Below are positions 41,332 to 50,369 of a DNA stretch of 64,000 nt, piece by piece; the first letter of the stretch is position 1; each line of letters opens with the position of its first letter. Under the pieces are notes generated by a model, which made no database searches, had not been told where the DNA came from, and saw nothing but the letters and a program-made list of their open reading frames with translations. Source of the stretch: [Pasteurella] aerogenes (lineage in GTDB: Bacteria; Pseudomonadota; Gammaproteobacteria; Enterobacterales; Pasteurellaceae); contig LR134362.1 in the NCBI GenBank assembly GCA_900637275.1, forward strand, positions 1,426,001 to 1,490,000, in the 5' to 3' direction. Position numbers and translations under genes: made by a program.

Positions 41332-42486
41332 TTACTTTAAGCCCGCGGCGGCACGTAATTCTTCGGCGCGATCAATTTTTTCCCATGGGAATTGTTCGCG
41401 ACCAAAGTGTCCGTAAGCAGCGGTTTGGCGGTAAATCGGTTGAATTAAATCTAACATTTTAATTAAACCGTATGGGCGTAAATCAAAGAATTCACGCACC
41501 AATTTGACCAATAATTCATTCGCCACTTTGCCCGTACCAAAGGTTTCCACCATAATTGATGTCGGTTCAGCAACACCAATGGCGTAAGAAAGTTGGATCT
41601 CGCAACGATCCGCCAAACCGGCGGCAACGATATTTTTCGCCACATAGCGAGCAGCGTAAGCAGCTGAACGATCCACTTTGGACGGATCTTTACCAGAAAA
41701 AGCACCGCCACCATGACGCGCTGCCCCACCGTAGGTATCCACGATAATTTTACGACCAGTCAAACCGCAGTCGCCCATTGGACCACCAATCACAAAACGT
41801 CCCGTTGGGTTGATAAAGTATTTGGTATCTTTGGATAACCATTGGGCTGGTAGTACTGGTTTGATAATTTCTTCCATCACGCCCTCATGCACATCTTTTT
41901 GGCTGACTTCATTGCTGTGTTGTGTAGAAAGTACCACCGCATCCACACCAACAATTTGATTATTTTCATATTTTAGTGTCACTTGGCTTTTTGCATCCGG
42001 ACGTAACCACGCCAATTTTCCGCTTTTACGAACCTGTGCCTGACGCTCCATTAAACGGTGTGCATAAGTAATTGCTGCCGGCATTAAGACATCTGTTTCA
42101 TTGGTGGCATAACCAAACATAATCCCTTGGTCGCCCGCGCCTTGATCTAACGGATTTTCGCGGTCAACCCCTTGATTAATATCAGAAGATTGTTTCCCAA
42201 TCGCATTTAACACCGCGCAAGAATGCCCGTCAAAGCCCATGTCAGAATGCTCATAACCAATTTCACAAATCACTTGACGTGTTAAGTTTTCAATATCTAC
42301 CCAAGCGGATGTCGTAATCTCTCCACCCACCAACGCCATACCGGTTTTTACATAGGTTTCACAAGCTACACGCGCTTTCGGATCTTGTTTTAAAATTTCA
42401 TCTAATACCGCATCGGAAATTTGATCGGCAATTTTATCCGGATGCCCTTCAGACACGGATTCAGAAGTAAAAAGATAAGATGACAT
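41332..42486 (-). CDS. metK: S-adenosylmethionine synthase
   Basis: Makes S-adenosylmethionine from ATP and methionine in the cytoplasm. I chose ATG 42486 (MSSYLFTSESVSEGHPDKIA), which gives the usual 384 residues; the frame extends 60 codons upstream through the promoter and is not coding there. Signature motifs seen are GHPDKIADQISDAVLD, GAGDQGIMFGYA and GGGAFSGKDPSKVDRSAAY. It has its own promoter, with a MetJ box. Confidence 0.97.
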   Translation of the reverse strand: MSSYLFTSESVSEGHPDKIADQISDAVLDEILKQDPKARVACETYVKTGMALVGGEITTSAWVDIENLTRQVICEIGYEHSDMGFDGHSCAVLNAIGKQSSDINQGVDRENPLDQGAGDQGIMFGYATNETDVLMPAAITYAHRLMERQAQVRKSGKLAWLRPDAKSQVTLKYENNQIVGVDAVVLSTQHSNEVSQKDVHEGVMEEIIKPVLPAQWLSKDTKYFINPTGRFVIGGPMGDCGLTGRKIIVDTYGGAARHGGGAFSGKDPSKVDRSAAYAARYVAKNIVAAGLADRCEIQLSYAIGVAEPTSIMVETFGTGKVANELLVKLVREFFDLRPYGLIKMLDLIQPIYRQTAAYGHFGREQFPWEKIDRAEELRAAAGLK

Positions 42487-42515
42487 AAATATATTAACCT
42501 TTAATTTAGCAGTTT

Positions 42516-42559
42516 TTCCATCTAGACGTCTATAATACGCTGTTTTATCAAAAAGGCAA
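42516..42559 (-). promoter_or_regulatory. metK promoter with MetJ operator
   Basis: On the minus strand TTGCCT (42559-42554), 16 bases, TATTAT (42537-42532). Immediately after the -10 box is AGACGTCT (42531-42524), an exact MetJ box, followed by a poor second box AGATGGAA (42523-42516). MetJ with S-adenosylmethionine would block the start point, giving product feedback. Confidence 0.8.
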
Positions 42560-42663
42560 GAGATTAATGGCAAGGAAATGGTGATAGCAGAAATAAAAGT
42601 GCGGTGAGTTTTTAAATTGAATTCAAGGTATTTAAGTTTTGTAGTAGCCAAAAATCCACCTAA

Positions 42664-42697
42664 CAAAAACTGGCGCGAACAAAATGCACGCGCCAGT
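42664..42697 (-). terminator. Terminator of ndk
   Basis: ACTGGCGCG and CGCGCCAGT form a nine-base perfect stem with an eleven-base loop and a TTTTTG tail on the minus strand, 29 bases after the ndk stop. Confidence 0.9.
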
Positions 42698-42725
42698 CAT
42701 TATTGTGATAAAAATAGTTAGCTTA

Positions 42726-43151
42726 TTATCGCGCACAAATTTCGCTATCGGCAAAATAATAGGCAATTTCACGTTTAGCACTTTCAACGCTATCTGAACC
42801 ATGCACAGAGTTTTGCTGTTTGCTCAAAGCAAATTCACGGCGGATGGTTCCCTCTGCGGCGGTTTCAGGATCAGTGGTTCCCATTAAAGTGCGGTAATCT
42901 TTTACTGCGTTTTCTTTTTCCAATACAGCCACCACCACTGGCGCAGATGTCATGTATTTCACCAAATCAACAAAAAACGGTTTGCCTTCGTGTTCCGCAT
43001 AAAAACCTTCCGCTTGCGGCTCGGTTAAATGCAACATTTTGGCAGCAACAATAGTAAATCCGTTGCTTTCCAATTTGGCTAAAATTTGCCCAATTAAATT
43101 ACGTTGCACCGCATCCGGCTTAATAATTGATAAAGTTTGCTCAAGCGCCAT
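42726..43151 (-). CDS. ndk: Nucleoside diphosphate kinase
   Basis: Balances nucleoside triphosphate pools by phosphate transfer from ATP through a histidine intermediate. The active-site histidine is in QNSVHGSDSVESA at about residues 112-124, and the N-terminal TLSIIKPDAVQRNLIG is typical. The length of 141 residues is standard. It follows pepB by 12 bases, the same order as in H. influenzae. Confidence 0.97.
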   Translation of the reverse strand: MALEQTLSIIKPDAVQRNLIGQILAKLESNGFTIVAAKMLHLTEPQAEGFYAEHEGKPFFVDLVKYMTSAPVVVAVLEKENAVKDYRTLMGTTDPETAAEGTIRREFALSKQQNSVHGSDSVESAKREIAYYFADSEICAR

Positions 43152-43163
43152 TCTTCCCTCCTT

Positions 43164-44465
43164 TTAAAGATTTGCTTTGTTTAACAATAAATTCGCTAAC
43201 GTTTGTAGCCCAATTCCGGTTGCACCGGTCGCCCAAAGATCACTGGCTGATTTACGATAAGTCGCGGAACAGTCAATATGCAACCAATTTTGTTGATAAT
43301 TTTTCACAAAATAGGATAAAAACGCCGTCGCGGTACTTGCGCCGGCGCCCACCGGCACGGATCCGATATTCGCAATATCCGCAAATGACGAGCTGATTTG
43401 TTCGCGGTGAAATTCCTCAAACGGTAAACGCCAAAACGGTTCGCCACAAGTTTTTGCTGCCGCAAATAAATCCGCCACCAATTGGTCATCAAGGGAAAGC
43501 ACCGAATGGTAATCATTACCCACCGCAATTTTTGCTGCGCCAGTTAAGGTTGCACAATCAATGATCAGTTGTGGGTTTTGTTCGCTGGCTTCAATTAATC
43601 CATCTGCGAGAACCAAACGCCCTTCCGCATCTGTATTCAATACTTCGGCAGTTACTCCGTTGCGGTAGCGAATAATATCACCTAATTTTAATGCGCCCCC
43701 GCTCACCATATTTTCCGCGCAGCATAAATACAATTTTATCCGTTGATTTAAGCCACCGGCAATCGCCATTCCCAACGCACCGGTTAACAATGCCGCGCCC
43801 CCCATATCGGTTCGCATGGAACTCATTGCTTCACTCGGTTTTAAACTATAACCACCGCTGTCAAAAGTAATCCCTTTGCCAACCAAACAAGCCAACACCG
43901 GCGCATTCGGATTTGAGGTTGGATTGTAATCTAATTTTAAGAGTGCCGGTGCGTTTTGCGAGCCTTTGCCCACCTGCCAAATACCATGGTAACCTTGTTT
44001 TTCCAACGCTTCACCGGAAATCACCTCAAAATTGACCGCACTTTGCTCGGCATATTCTGCGGCTTGTTCGCAGATAAATTCTGCAGCTCGTTGCGCCAAT
44101 CCCTCCGGCGTGACCACACTCGCCGGTAAGTTAATGATTTCACGCACAAAATCGCCACATTGAATACGCGCCAATAATTCAGCTTGAGGCTCATCATCTA
44201 AATGCGGAAATTCCAAGGTATAATCTTGTTTTGCAGTGTAAAATCCTTGATAAAATGCCCAACAGTTTTCCAAATCCCAATCATTACCGATAAGCTCCAC
44301 TTCCTTAATTCCTTGCCCACGCAACTTACGCGCGCCCTTTTGAATTAAAGTGCGGTCATTTTTTGTGTTAATATGCAACCACGCTTGGTCATTGGAAAAA
44401 CTCAACAGCGCATTTTTCCCCCATTGCGCTGCCGCTTTATCATAAGAAATCGAAACTTGCATCAT
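43164..44465 (-). CDS. pepB: Peptidase B (leucyl aminopeptidase family)
   Basis: A manganese-dependent M17 aminopeptidase. The signature NTDAEGRLVLADGL is present in the C-terminal half, with the metal-site lysine and aspartate in LVGKGITFDSGGYSLKP. I chose ATG 44465, five bases after AGGTG, or the next codon; a GTG at 44471 is less likely. Length about 433 residues. It is the conserved left border of the O-antigen-like locus in H. influenzae (HI0875, from memory). Confidence 0.94.
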   Translation of the reverse strand: MMQVSISYDKAAAQWGKNALLSFSNDQAWLHINTKNDRTLIQKGARKLRGQGIKEVELIGNDWDLENCWAFYQGFYTAKQDYTLEFPHLDDEPQAELLARIQCGDFVREIINLPASVVTPEGLAQRAAEFICEQAAEYAEQSAVNFEVISGEALEKQGYHGIWQVGKGSQNAPALLKLDYNPTSNPNAPVLACLVGKGITFDSGGYSLKPSEAMSSMRTDMGGAALLTGALGMAIAGGLNQRIKLYLCCAENMVSGGALKLGDIIRYRNGVTAEVLNTDAEGRLVLADGLIEASEQNPQLIIDCATLTGAAKIAVGNDYHSVLSLDDQLVADLFAAAKTCGEPFWRLPFEEFHREQISSSFADIANIGSVPVGAGASTATAFLSYFVKNYQQNWLHIDCSATYRKSASDLWATGATGIGLQTLANLLLNKANL

Positions 44466-44619
44466 GTTCACCTACATCAATCAATATTGCCCATAACTAT
44501 ACCAGTTTTTCGGATTTTTGGTATGTAAAATATTGTATATATGTTTTTCCTGACACCTTTTCTTTTAGTATAATAGCGACAATTTCCCATTAACTAAAAA
44601 CTAACCGATAGGAATACTC

Positions 44620-45876
44620 ATGACCCTTAGTTGGAATCATATTTCTCGCCAACATATCAGCTTAATCATCAATATATTGGCATCATTATTTTTCATCACT
44701 GTGTTGATGTTTAAAAAAGGATATAGCTATGTTCCCATGATGTTAGGCGGCATCAGCGTTATTTACCTTTTACTTTACCTATTTAAATTCAAACAAAAAT
44801 GGACACTAGATAAGGAAGATAAAGGGATTATTTTTGCCTTTTTACTTTATTTTGCTACGTTTGTGATGTCTGCTGTCGTACATGGCGACGGTTTTCGGGA
44901 AATTGATAATCCAAGCCGGATCCTATTATTTATCCCACTAATTTTATTATTCACTCAATTTCCGCTAAAACCACAGTTTATCTTCCACGCCATCCCTATC
45001 GGCGCCACCGTCACCGGTTTATTGGCGATTTATCAGAAGTTTGTGTTGGGTGCTAAAGCATTCACTGACGTCACCCACCATATCCAATCAGGAAATATTT
45101 CTGTCACCTTATCAATGTTAAGCGTTGTAGTGGGAATCTATTGGTTTATCAAAAAAGATTATAAATTTATTGCATTATGTATTATCGGTGCATTATTTGG
45201 GTTACTGTCGAGTGCGATTTCTGGCGCACGAGGAGGTTGGGTTGGCTTACCCATCGTTGTTTTAGCCATCTTGTTTTTTTATCGTCAGCTCCTCAATAAA
45301 AAATTATTAGCAACTTGCCTTGCGGCATTTATTGTTTTAGTTACAGTGATCGCTAGCATTCCTAAATTTGGTGTAATGCAACGCTATCAAGCAGCAGAGC
45401 GTGATATTATCCAATATACTCAAAAAAATAACAAAAGCACTTCATTAGGTGCGCGTTTTGATATGTGGGAAAATGCAATTACCGGTATTAAACAAAACCC
45501 AATATTAGGTTGGGGAAGTAAAGGCTATATTGAGCTTAAAAAACAACAAGTTGCGCAAAAAACCATGGCAAAATCGACCTTGAAATTTAATGATGCACAC
45601 AATCAATATATCGACGCCTGGGTAAAACGAGGATTAGTTGGATTCATCGGTTTATTACTGATTATTTTTGTGCCATTCCGTGCATTTTTACGCCAAATCA
45701 ATGCGTTAACTTTAGAAACGAAGTGTATTGCGATCCTTGGCGCCACCCATATTTTATCTACTATATTCTATTTTTTAAGCCAAACCTTTTTGGCACACAA
45801 TTCAGGTTCGTTATTTTATTTCTTCCTAATTATATTGTTTTATGCCATGCTTAAAACGAACTCAAAAACCGAATAA
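44620..45876 (+). CDS. waaL: O-antigen ligase family protein WaaL
   Basis: An inner-membrane protein that moves polymerised O-antigen from undecaprenyl diphosphate to the lipid A core in the periplasm. It has about ten to twelve hydrophobic segments. Ligase motifs are visible: SGARGGWVGLP with the arginine in the large domain and NDAHNQYIDAWVKRG with the conserved histidine near residue 327. A TAGGAATACTC ribosome site and a TATAAT -10 box precede the ATG. The polymerase-like Wzy at 54592 differs in lacking this pair. Confidence 0.85.
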   Translation: MTLSWNHISRQHISLIINILASLFFITVLMFKKGYSYVPMMLGGISVIYLLLYLFKFKQKWTLDKEDKGIIFAFLLYFATFVMSAVVHGDGFREIDNPSRILLFIPLILLFTQFPLKPQFIFHAIPIGATVTGLLAIYQKFVLGAKAFTDVTHHIQSGNISVTLSMLSVVVGIYWFIKKDYKFIALCIIGALFGLLSSAISGARGGWVGLPIVVLAILFFYRQLLNKKLLATCLAAFIVLVTVIASIPKFGVMQRYQAAERDIIQYTQKNNKSTSLGARFDMWENAITGIKQNPILGWGSKGYIELKKQQVAQKTMAKSTLKFNDAHNQYIDAWVKRGLVGFIGLLLIIFVPFRAFLRQINALTLETKCIAILGATHILSTIFYFLSQTFLAHNSGSLFYFFLIILFYAMLKTNSKTE

Positions 45877-46059
45877 AACCCGTAAAAAAATAAACAGAAA
45901 GTGACCGCACTTTCTGCAATTGAAGATCAAAGATAAACTTATATATGGTTAAACAAAATCATTTGTTAGAATGAGTTAATTAGTAAAAAGTTGACTATTA
46001 ACAGTTTGTAAAGCAAGCAAAACGTCTTCTTCATACGAGGAAAGAGCGTTAAAATAATT
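45877..46059. other. Intergenic region with uptake-signal hairpin
   Basis: Between the convergent waaL and ASCH genes. CAGAAAGTG and CACTTTCTG form a hairpin at 45895-45916 built around the last uptake signal before the polysaccharide region. I see no gene and no strong U tract. Confidence 0.45.
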
Positions 46060-46431
46060 TTACAAAAGATAACAAAAAGATTGTGGGGGAACGTTAGAGT
46101 AAAGCACATCACTTAATTTTTTAGGCTCTGAATATCGGACGACACCCCCCACCTTGAAAGCATGAGCAATCTCTTTACCTTTAAAATACTGAAAGAAAAA
46201 TTGCGAACTAACCCCTGAATATTGCTTAGTCTTATCCCACAATATTTGCGGAGAAAAGCTATAGATATCTTTAACCTCAAACTCCCCCACTATAGCTGAA
46301 ACTGGACGAGTTGCATAAATCACAACAGTAGATATTTTCTTTTTAGGTAGTAACTTACGATATTCGTATAGCTTTTCCCCCAAAAATATCTTTTCTACAT
46401 ACTCGGGGTTAATCGATAACAATATTTTCAT
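46060..46431 (-). CDS. ASCH-domain protein
   Basis: A 123-residue single-domain protein with the PUA-like ASCH fold, which binds RNA or modified nucleobases. The hallmark GxKxxExR is GEKLYEYR at residues 18-25, and the next strand VVIYATRPVSAIVGEFEVKDI is also typical (quoted in part: ATRPVSAIVGEFEV). I chose ATG 46431 (MKILLSINPEYVEKI); the frame opens 15 bases earlier. It overlaps the GNAT gene by 23 bases. It is the last gene of a three-gene cassette. Natural ligand unknown. Confidence 0.82.
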   Translation of the reverse strand: MKILLSINPEYVEKIFLGEKLYEYRKLLPKKKISTVVIYATRPVSAIVGEFEVKDIYSFSPQILWDKTKQYSGVSSQFFFQYFKGKEIAHAFKVGGVVRYSEPKKLSDVLYSNVPPQSFCYLL

Positions 46432-46924
46432 TATAAATATATTCAATTTTACCCGTACGATACATATTCAACCGTCGAGATGTTTCCTTAAAATTGTACT
46501 TATTCAGCAAGTATTTTAAGCAAGGGCAACATTCTTCAGATACTGTGATTAAAGGCATTCTAGTATCTAAATACTCAAACGCCTTTGCAAACAAAGCAGT
46601 CCCGATCCCCTGTTTACGATAACGCTCATCAACACGGATAGTACAAATTTTTTTCTCCTCATCCTTATTTTTTACAATCAATATAGCAATAATTTTGAGG
46701 ATGGCCCCTTCATTGGTGATAACTAGGAATATTTCACGCTGGTTTGGTGTATCAATCGCTTCTTGCTTAACTTTATCAAACCATACTGAAATTCCCGGAT
46801 AAATATCTTCGGAAGGCAATATCGAATGACTGATCAAAAATTTCGCAGTTAAATCTAAAAAATTATCTTTCAGTATCCTAGGAGCAATATGAGAGAATGG
46901 CAAAATTTCCCACGTATTTTTCAT
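46409..46924 (-). CDS. GNAT-family N-acetyltransferase in the three-gene cassette
   Basis: A 171-residue acetyltransferase. Acetyl-CoA motif A is RVDERYRKQGIGTALF at about residues 97-112 (Q-x-x-G-x-A type), preceded by the beta strand AILKIIAILIV. Three cysteines in a row region (SEECCPCLKYLL) are unusual for GNATs. Its start overlaps the stop of the upstream gene as ATGA and its end overlaps the ASCH gene. No ribbon-helix-helix antitoxin is nearby, so it does not look like a standard TacT/AtaT toxin. Substrate unknown. Confidence 0.8.
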   Translation of the reverse strand: MKNTWEILPFSHIAPRILKDNFLDLTAKFLISHSILPSEDIYPGISVWFDKVKQEAIDTPNQREIFLVITNEGAILKIIAILIVKNKDEEKKICTIRVDERYRKQGIGTALFAKAFEYLDTRMPLITVSEECCPCLKYLLNKYNFKETSRRLNMYRTGKIEYIYNENIVID

Positions 46925-47955
46925 ATGATATCCCTTATATATGCTTTCATAATTTTAAAGAGGGGAATAATAGCGCAATCATAGAGCAAAGATGTAAAAA
47001 TTGCAATTAGTACACCAATAAAAACATAACAAACTAAACGTTTAGGCACATCAGATAAGTACCTAAACTGGGATAGATTAGTGTAGTGAATAATCCCTGA
47101 GTCACCTCCTTCATTTTTACTTTTTTGTTTAAAATGATAGGCTATCATATCTCTTTTATCATTTTCAGGTAAATAATCTTGCCATATCTCATTTTCTAAA
47201 AGTCGACTAGTAACGCTCTTTCCATCTACATTAATAAAATCATCTGTAGAACAACGAATTATCAAATAATGTACACTTTTTATTTTAAATGTTTTCTTGG
47301 TTAAAAAGTCTTCTTTAAGTTCATCTGGACAAGAACGTAGCTCATTAATTCTAAAATCAATAATTTCTGTTATATGTAATGATGGATCTCTCAATATATT
47401 AAATTTACTATTCTCTATTTTAATAAAATTATGAACTGACTCTGGCTTAATACGTAATCTAAAATAATATTTTTTATTATCTTTTAATCGCTGCTCATTA
47501 TCTATTTCAGCTTGTGATAAAATTGCATCACAGTCAATAGTCAGTTTAGAATATCCATCATCAATATAAGAATGATTAAATTTAGAATCTGAGAGTTTAT
47601 AGAGAATAAAAGACTCATCTGTATTATTTTCTATTTCCTCTGATTTTAATACAATTCGTTCTCGTTGTCCTTCATAGCTGTTTATTTCACATTTTTGATT
47701 AAATATTGCCCCAAGTAAATTCCGATCTTGTGATAAACATTTTCCTAAATCACTAACTTTACTTATTCTAAATGGACAATAAAGAATAATCTCTTTTATT
47801 ATGGAAATATCCTCTACCATAAAACCAAAATCAAAATAATAGTTAATATTATCTCCATTAGCATGCGCCCATAAATTAATATGTATATTGGCATCTACCC
47901 TTCCTGAAGTTGTACTACCATTAGTTGTCGTATATCCTATAACAAAACTACGCAT
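46921..47955 (-). CDS. Unrecognised C-terminally membrane-anchored protein
   Basis: I do not recognise this 344-residue protein. A large soluble part (about residues 1-300), rich in charged and aromatic residues (NGDNINYYFDFGFMVEDI), is followed by one hydrophobic helix at about 308-330 (YVFIGVLIAIFTSLLYDCAII) and a short basic tail. There is no signal peptide, so the bulk should face the cytoplasm. GAGGGG lies four bases before the ATG. It is the first gene of a three-gene overlapping operon with the GNAT and ASCH genes. The DNA is more AT-rich than housekeeping genes. Confidence 0.72.
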   Translation of the reverse strand: MRSFVIGYTTTNGSTTSGRVDANIHINLWAHANGDNINYYFDFGFMVEDISIIKEIILYCPFRISKVSDLGKCLSQDRNLLGAIFNQKCEINSYEGQRERIVLKSEEIENNTDESFILYKLSDSKFNHSYIDDGYSKLTIDCDAILSQAEIDNEQRLKDNKKYYFRLRIKPESVHNFIKIENSKFNILRDPSLHITEIIDFRINELRSCPDELKEDFLTKKTFKIKSVHYLIIRCSTDDFINVDGKSVTSRLLENEIWQDYLPENDKRDMIAYHFKQKSKNEGGDSGIIHYTNLSQFRYLSDVPKRLVCYVFIGVLIAIFTSLLYDCAIIPLFKIMKAYIRDII

Positions 47956-48234
47956 ATCCCCTCACATTTATATAAACTCAAATCTAGTGATAGTCCCCAA
48001 ATATTACTTTATTAATTTTATCTTATATAGTTTTCAACTTCATCATATTAACATACAAAAATATCAATAAGTAAATTTCCTAAACACATTATCTTAGAAA
48101 ACTCCAGTGATGCCACAAATCAATAATCTATCTTTAGTTAAATTAAATAGATATAATTTTTTATCAGAATAATAACTTGTTTCTTTGATGAAAGATTTTT
48201 AATCCTAAACAAATCTAACTAGTTATAACTCCTA
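47956..48234. other. AT-rich gap between the cassette and rmlB
   Basis: 279 bases with no supported gene. It must hold the cassette promoter (a TTGAAA with TAATAA 17 bases downstream near 48000-48030 on the minus strand is a possible match) and the end of the polysaccharide transcript. I see no clear terminator. Confidence 0.35.
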
Positions 48235-49284
48235 CTAATTTATTCTTTTATAAGAACCATCTAACACTCGGCTCCACCATTTTTGATTATTTAAGTACCA
48301 TTCTACCGTTTTACGAATACCGGTTTCAAAGGTTTCTTGTGGTGCCCAGCCTAACTCCTTGCCAATTTTGGTCGCATCAATGGCATAACGTACATCATGC
48401 CCCGGGCGATCGGTGACGTAAGTGATTAAATCTTCGTATTTTTCTACACCCGCCGGTTTATTTGGCACCAATTCTTCAAGCAAACCACAGATTGTTCGTA
48501 CTACTTCAATATTGGCTTTCTCGTTATGCCCACCAATATTATAGGTTTCGCCCACTTTGCCTTCGGTCACTACTTTATATAATGCTCGGGCGTGATCTTC
48601 CACAAATAACCAGTCACGAATTTGCTGCCCATTGCCATACACCGGCAATTTTTTACCCTCCAATGCATTTAAAATCATTAACGGGATCAGTTTTTCAGGA
48701 AAATGGAACGGTCCATAGTTATTGGAACAATTAGTGATAATAGTAGGTAAACCATAGGTACGCCACCACGCGCGAACAAGGTGATCGCTTGAGGCTTTTG
48801 ACGCAGAATAGGGACTTGACGGTGCATAAGGCGTATTTTCAGTGAAAAGATCATTCGTACCTTCCAAATCGCCATACACTTCATCAGTTGAAATATGGTG
48901 GAAACGGAAAGCTGATTTTCTTTCTTCAGGTAAGTTATTCCAATAGCTACGTGCAACTTCTAATAAAGTATAGGTGCCGACAATATTGGTTTCAATGAAT
49001 TCCACTGGTCTATCAATAGAGCGGTCAACATGGCTTTCTGCCGCAAGATGCATTACCGCATCAGGTTGATGTTGAGCAAATACTCGTTCTAATGCGGCTT
49101 TATCGCAAATATCCACTTGCTCAAAGGCATAACGAGGGTTATTTTCAACAGATTCGAGTGACTCTAAATTGCCTGCATAGGTTAGCTTATCAACATTAAC
49201 CACCAAATCTTGAGTGTCGTTAATTATATGGCGAACGACTGCTGAGCCGATAAAACCGGCTCCGCCGGTGATGAGAATGTTCAT
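48235..49284 (-). CDS. rmlB: dTDP-glucose 4,6-dehydratase
   Basis: An extended short-chain dehydrogenase that converts dTDP-glucose to dTDP-4-keto-6-deoxyglucose. The NAD site is ITGGAGFIGSAVVRH at the N-terminus; the catalytic region shows HISTDEVYGDL, then YSASKASSDHLVRAWWRTYG (YxxxK), and NCSNNYGPFHFPEKLIP. The length of 349 residues is normal. rmlA, rmlC and rmlD are absent, so the next sugar step must be encoded elsewhere. In H. influenzae a lone homologue (HI0873, from memory) has the same place. Confidence 0.93.
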   Translation of the reverse strand: MNILITGGAGFIGSAVVRHIINDTQDLVVNVDKLTYAGNLESLESVENNPRYAFEQVDICDKAALERVFAQHQPDAVMHLAAESHVDRSIDRPVEFIETNIVGTYTLLEVARSYWNNLPEERKSAFRFHHISTDEVYGDLEGTNDLFTENTPYAPSSPYSASKASSDHLVRAWWRTYGLPTIITNCSNNYGPFHFPEKLIPLMILNALEGKKLPVYGNGQQIRDWLFVEDHARALYKVVTEGKVGETYNIGGHNEKANIEVVRTICGLLEELVPNKPAGVEKYEDLITYVTDRPGHDVRYAIDATKIGKELGWAPQETFETGIRKTVEWYLNNQKWWSRVLDGSYKRIN

Positions 49285-49318
49285 GTATTTTTTAATGTTC
49301 TTTAAAAGAAAGAGGGTT

Positions 49319-50368
49319 TCATGGTCGCCCTAAACTCCATATTTTATCTGTAATAAATTTTCTTACCGGGCGCCAATAGAAAAATTCACTTAATAACATA
49401 GTTATACCAATTACTAATAAAAATATAGTTAACTTACCAACTCCTAAAGGTAATAGCCATTTTTTCAAAAGAGCAATGATTTCACCATGTAGAATATAGA
49501 GTTCGAAGCTAATATTCCCTAAATGAACAAACAATCTATTGCCAAGAATATAATCAAAGACCCCACCTCTAACAAATACCAGATGAATTAAGATAACATC
49601 AAAAACAAGAAATTGCGAATAGTAAAAGGAATTATTCATTTTTATATAAACAAAAAGAATAACAATTAGAAAAATAGATTGTAGAAAACTAATCTTTATA
49701 AAAGAAGAGTTTCTCAACTGAAAATCTCTAAATAATAAAAAGGAAAGATATCCTAATAAAAAGTCAATAAATCGATATGGTGGAAAAACATATAATGAAA
49801 TTGTCTCTGGTAATCTCACCCCATTTCTAAAGACAAGAGTATCAATAGTTAGCTTTATTAAAAATAGTATTATAAAATAAAAAAACAATATACTATTACT
49901 CTTATCTTTAAAGAATATAGCTATTTTAGGCACAAAAAGCCAACAAAACAACATACTTGAAATAAACCAAGTTGCTCCGTTAAAACTAAACATTGCAGGT
50001 TGATACCAACTTTTTAGCATTAAAAGAGTCAGTAAAGCATTTGTTACATATTCAAAATTGTTTGTAAAATTACTACCTAATACATATACTGCTATAAAAA
50101 ATGTAAACAAATGTAGAAAATAAAATTTTTTCAATTTACTCTTCAAATAATATAAACAAGATAACCAACTAGTATTATTTATATTGTTTATTCGTGATGA
50201 ATAATTGTAGGCAATTAAATATCCTGATAGAATGAAAAATATCTCAACTCCTCTTGCACCATAATCAAATATTTTTCCAGAAGATATTAAACTCCAAGAA
50301 TGATTAAAAAACACTAAGGTAAAAGCAATAAATCTTAATCCTTGAATATTATTTAACTTTTCATTCAT
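49319..50368 (-). CDS. Acyltransferase 3 family membrane protein
   Basis: An integral membrane acyltransferase, probably O-acetylating the polysaccharide. The family start NIQGLRFIAFTLVFFNHSW with the key histidine, then RGVEIFFILSGYLIAYNY, is clear, and some ten hydrophobic helices follow. I chose ATG 50368 (MNEKLNNIQ) after GGGGC; a start at 50383 would overlap wbaP by 14 bases. Length 349 residues. The acceptor sugar cannot be told. Confidence 0.88.
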   Translation of the reverse strand: MNEKLNNIQGLRFIAFTLVFFNHSWSLISSGKIFDYGARGVEIFFILSGYLIAYNYSSRINNINNTSWLSCLYYLKSKLKKFYFLHLFTFFIAVYVLGSNFTNNFEYVTNALLTLLMLKSWYQPAMFSFNGATWFISSMLFCWLFVPKIAIFFKDKSNSILFFYFIILFLIKLTIDTLVFRNGVRLPETISLYVFPPYRFIDFLLGYLSFLLFRDFQLRNSSFIKISFLQSIFLIVILFVYIKMNNSFYYSQFLVFDVILIHLVFVRGGVFDYILGNRLFVHLGNISFELYILHGEIIALLKKWLLPLGVGKLTIFLLVIGITMLLSEFFYWRPVRKFITDKIWSLGRP

Positions 50369-50369
50369 A

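Noticed and set aside
42487..42666. 60-codon N-terminal extension of metK
   Set aside because: It covers the promoter and MetJ box and lacks homology; the normal MetK start is at 42486.
46409..46924. GNAT gene as a TacT/AtaT-type toxin
   Set aside because: No ribbon-helix-helix antitoxin gene adjoins it, and it is longer and more Cys-rich than I expect for those toxins.
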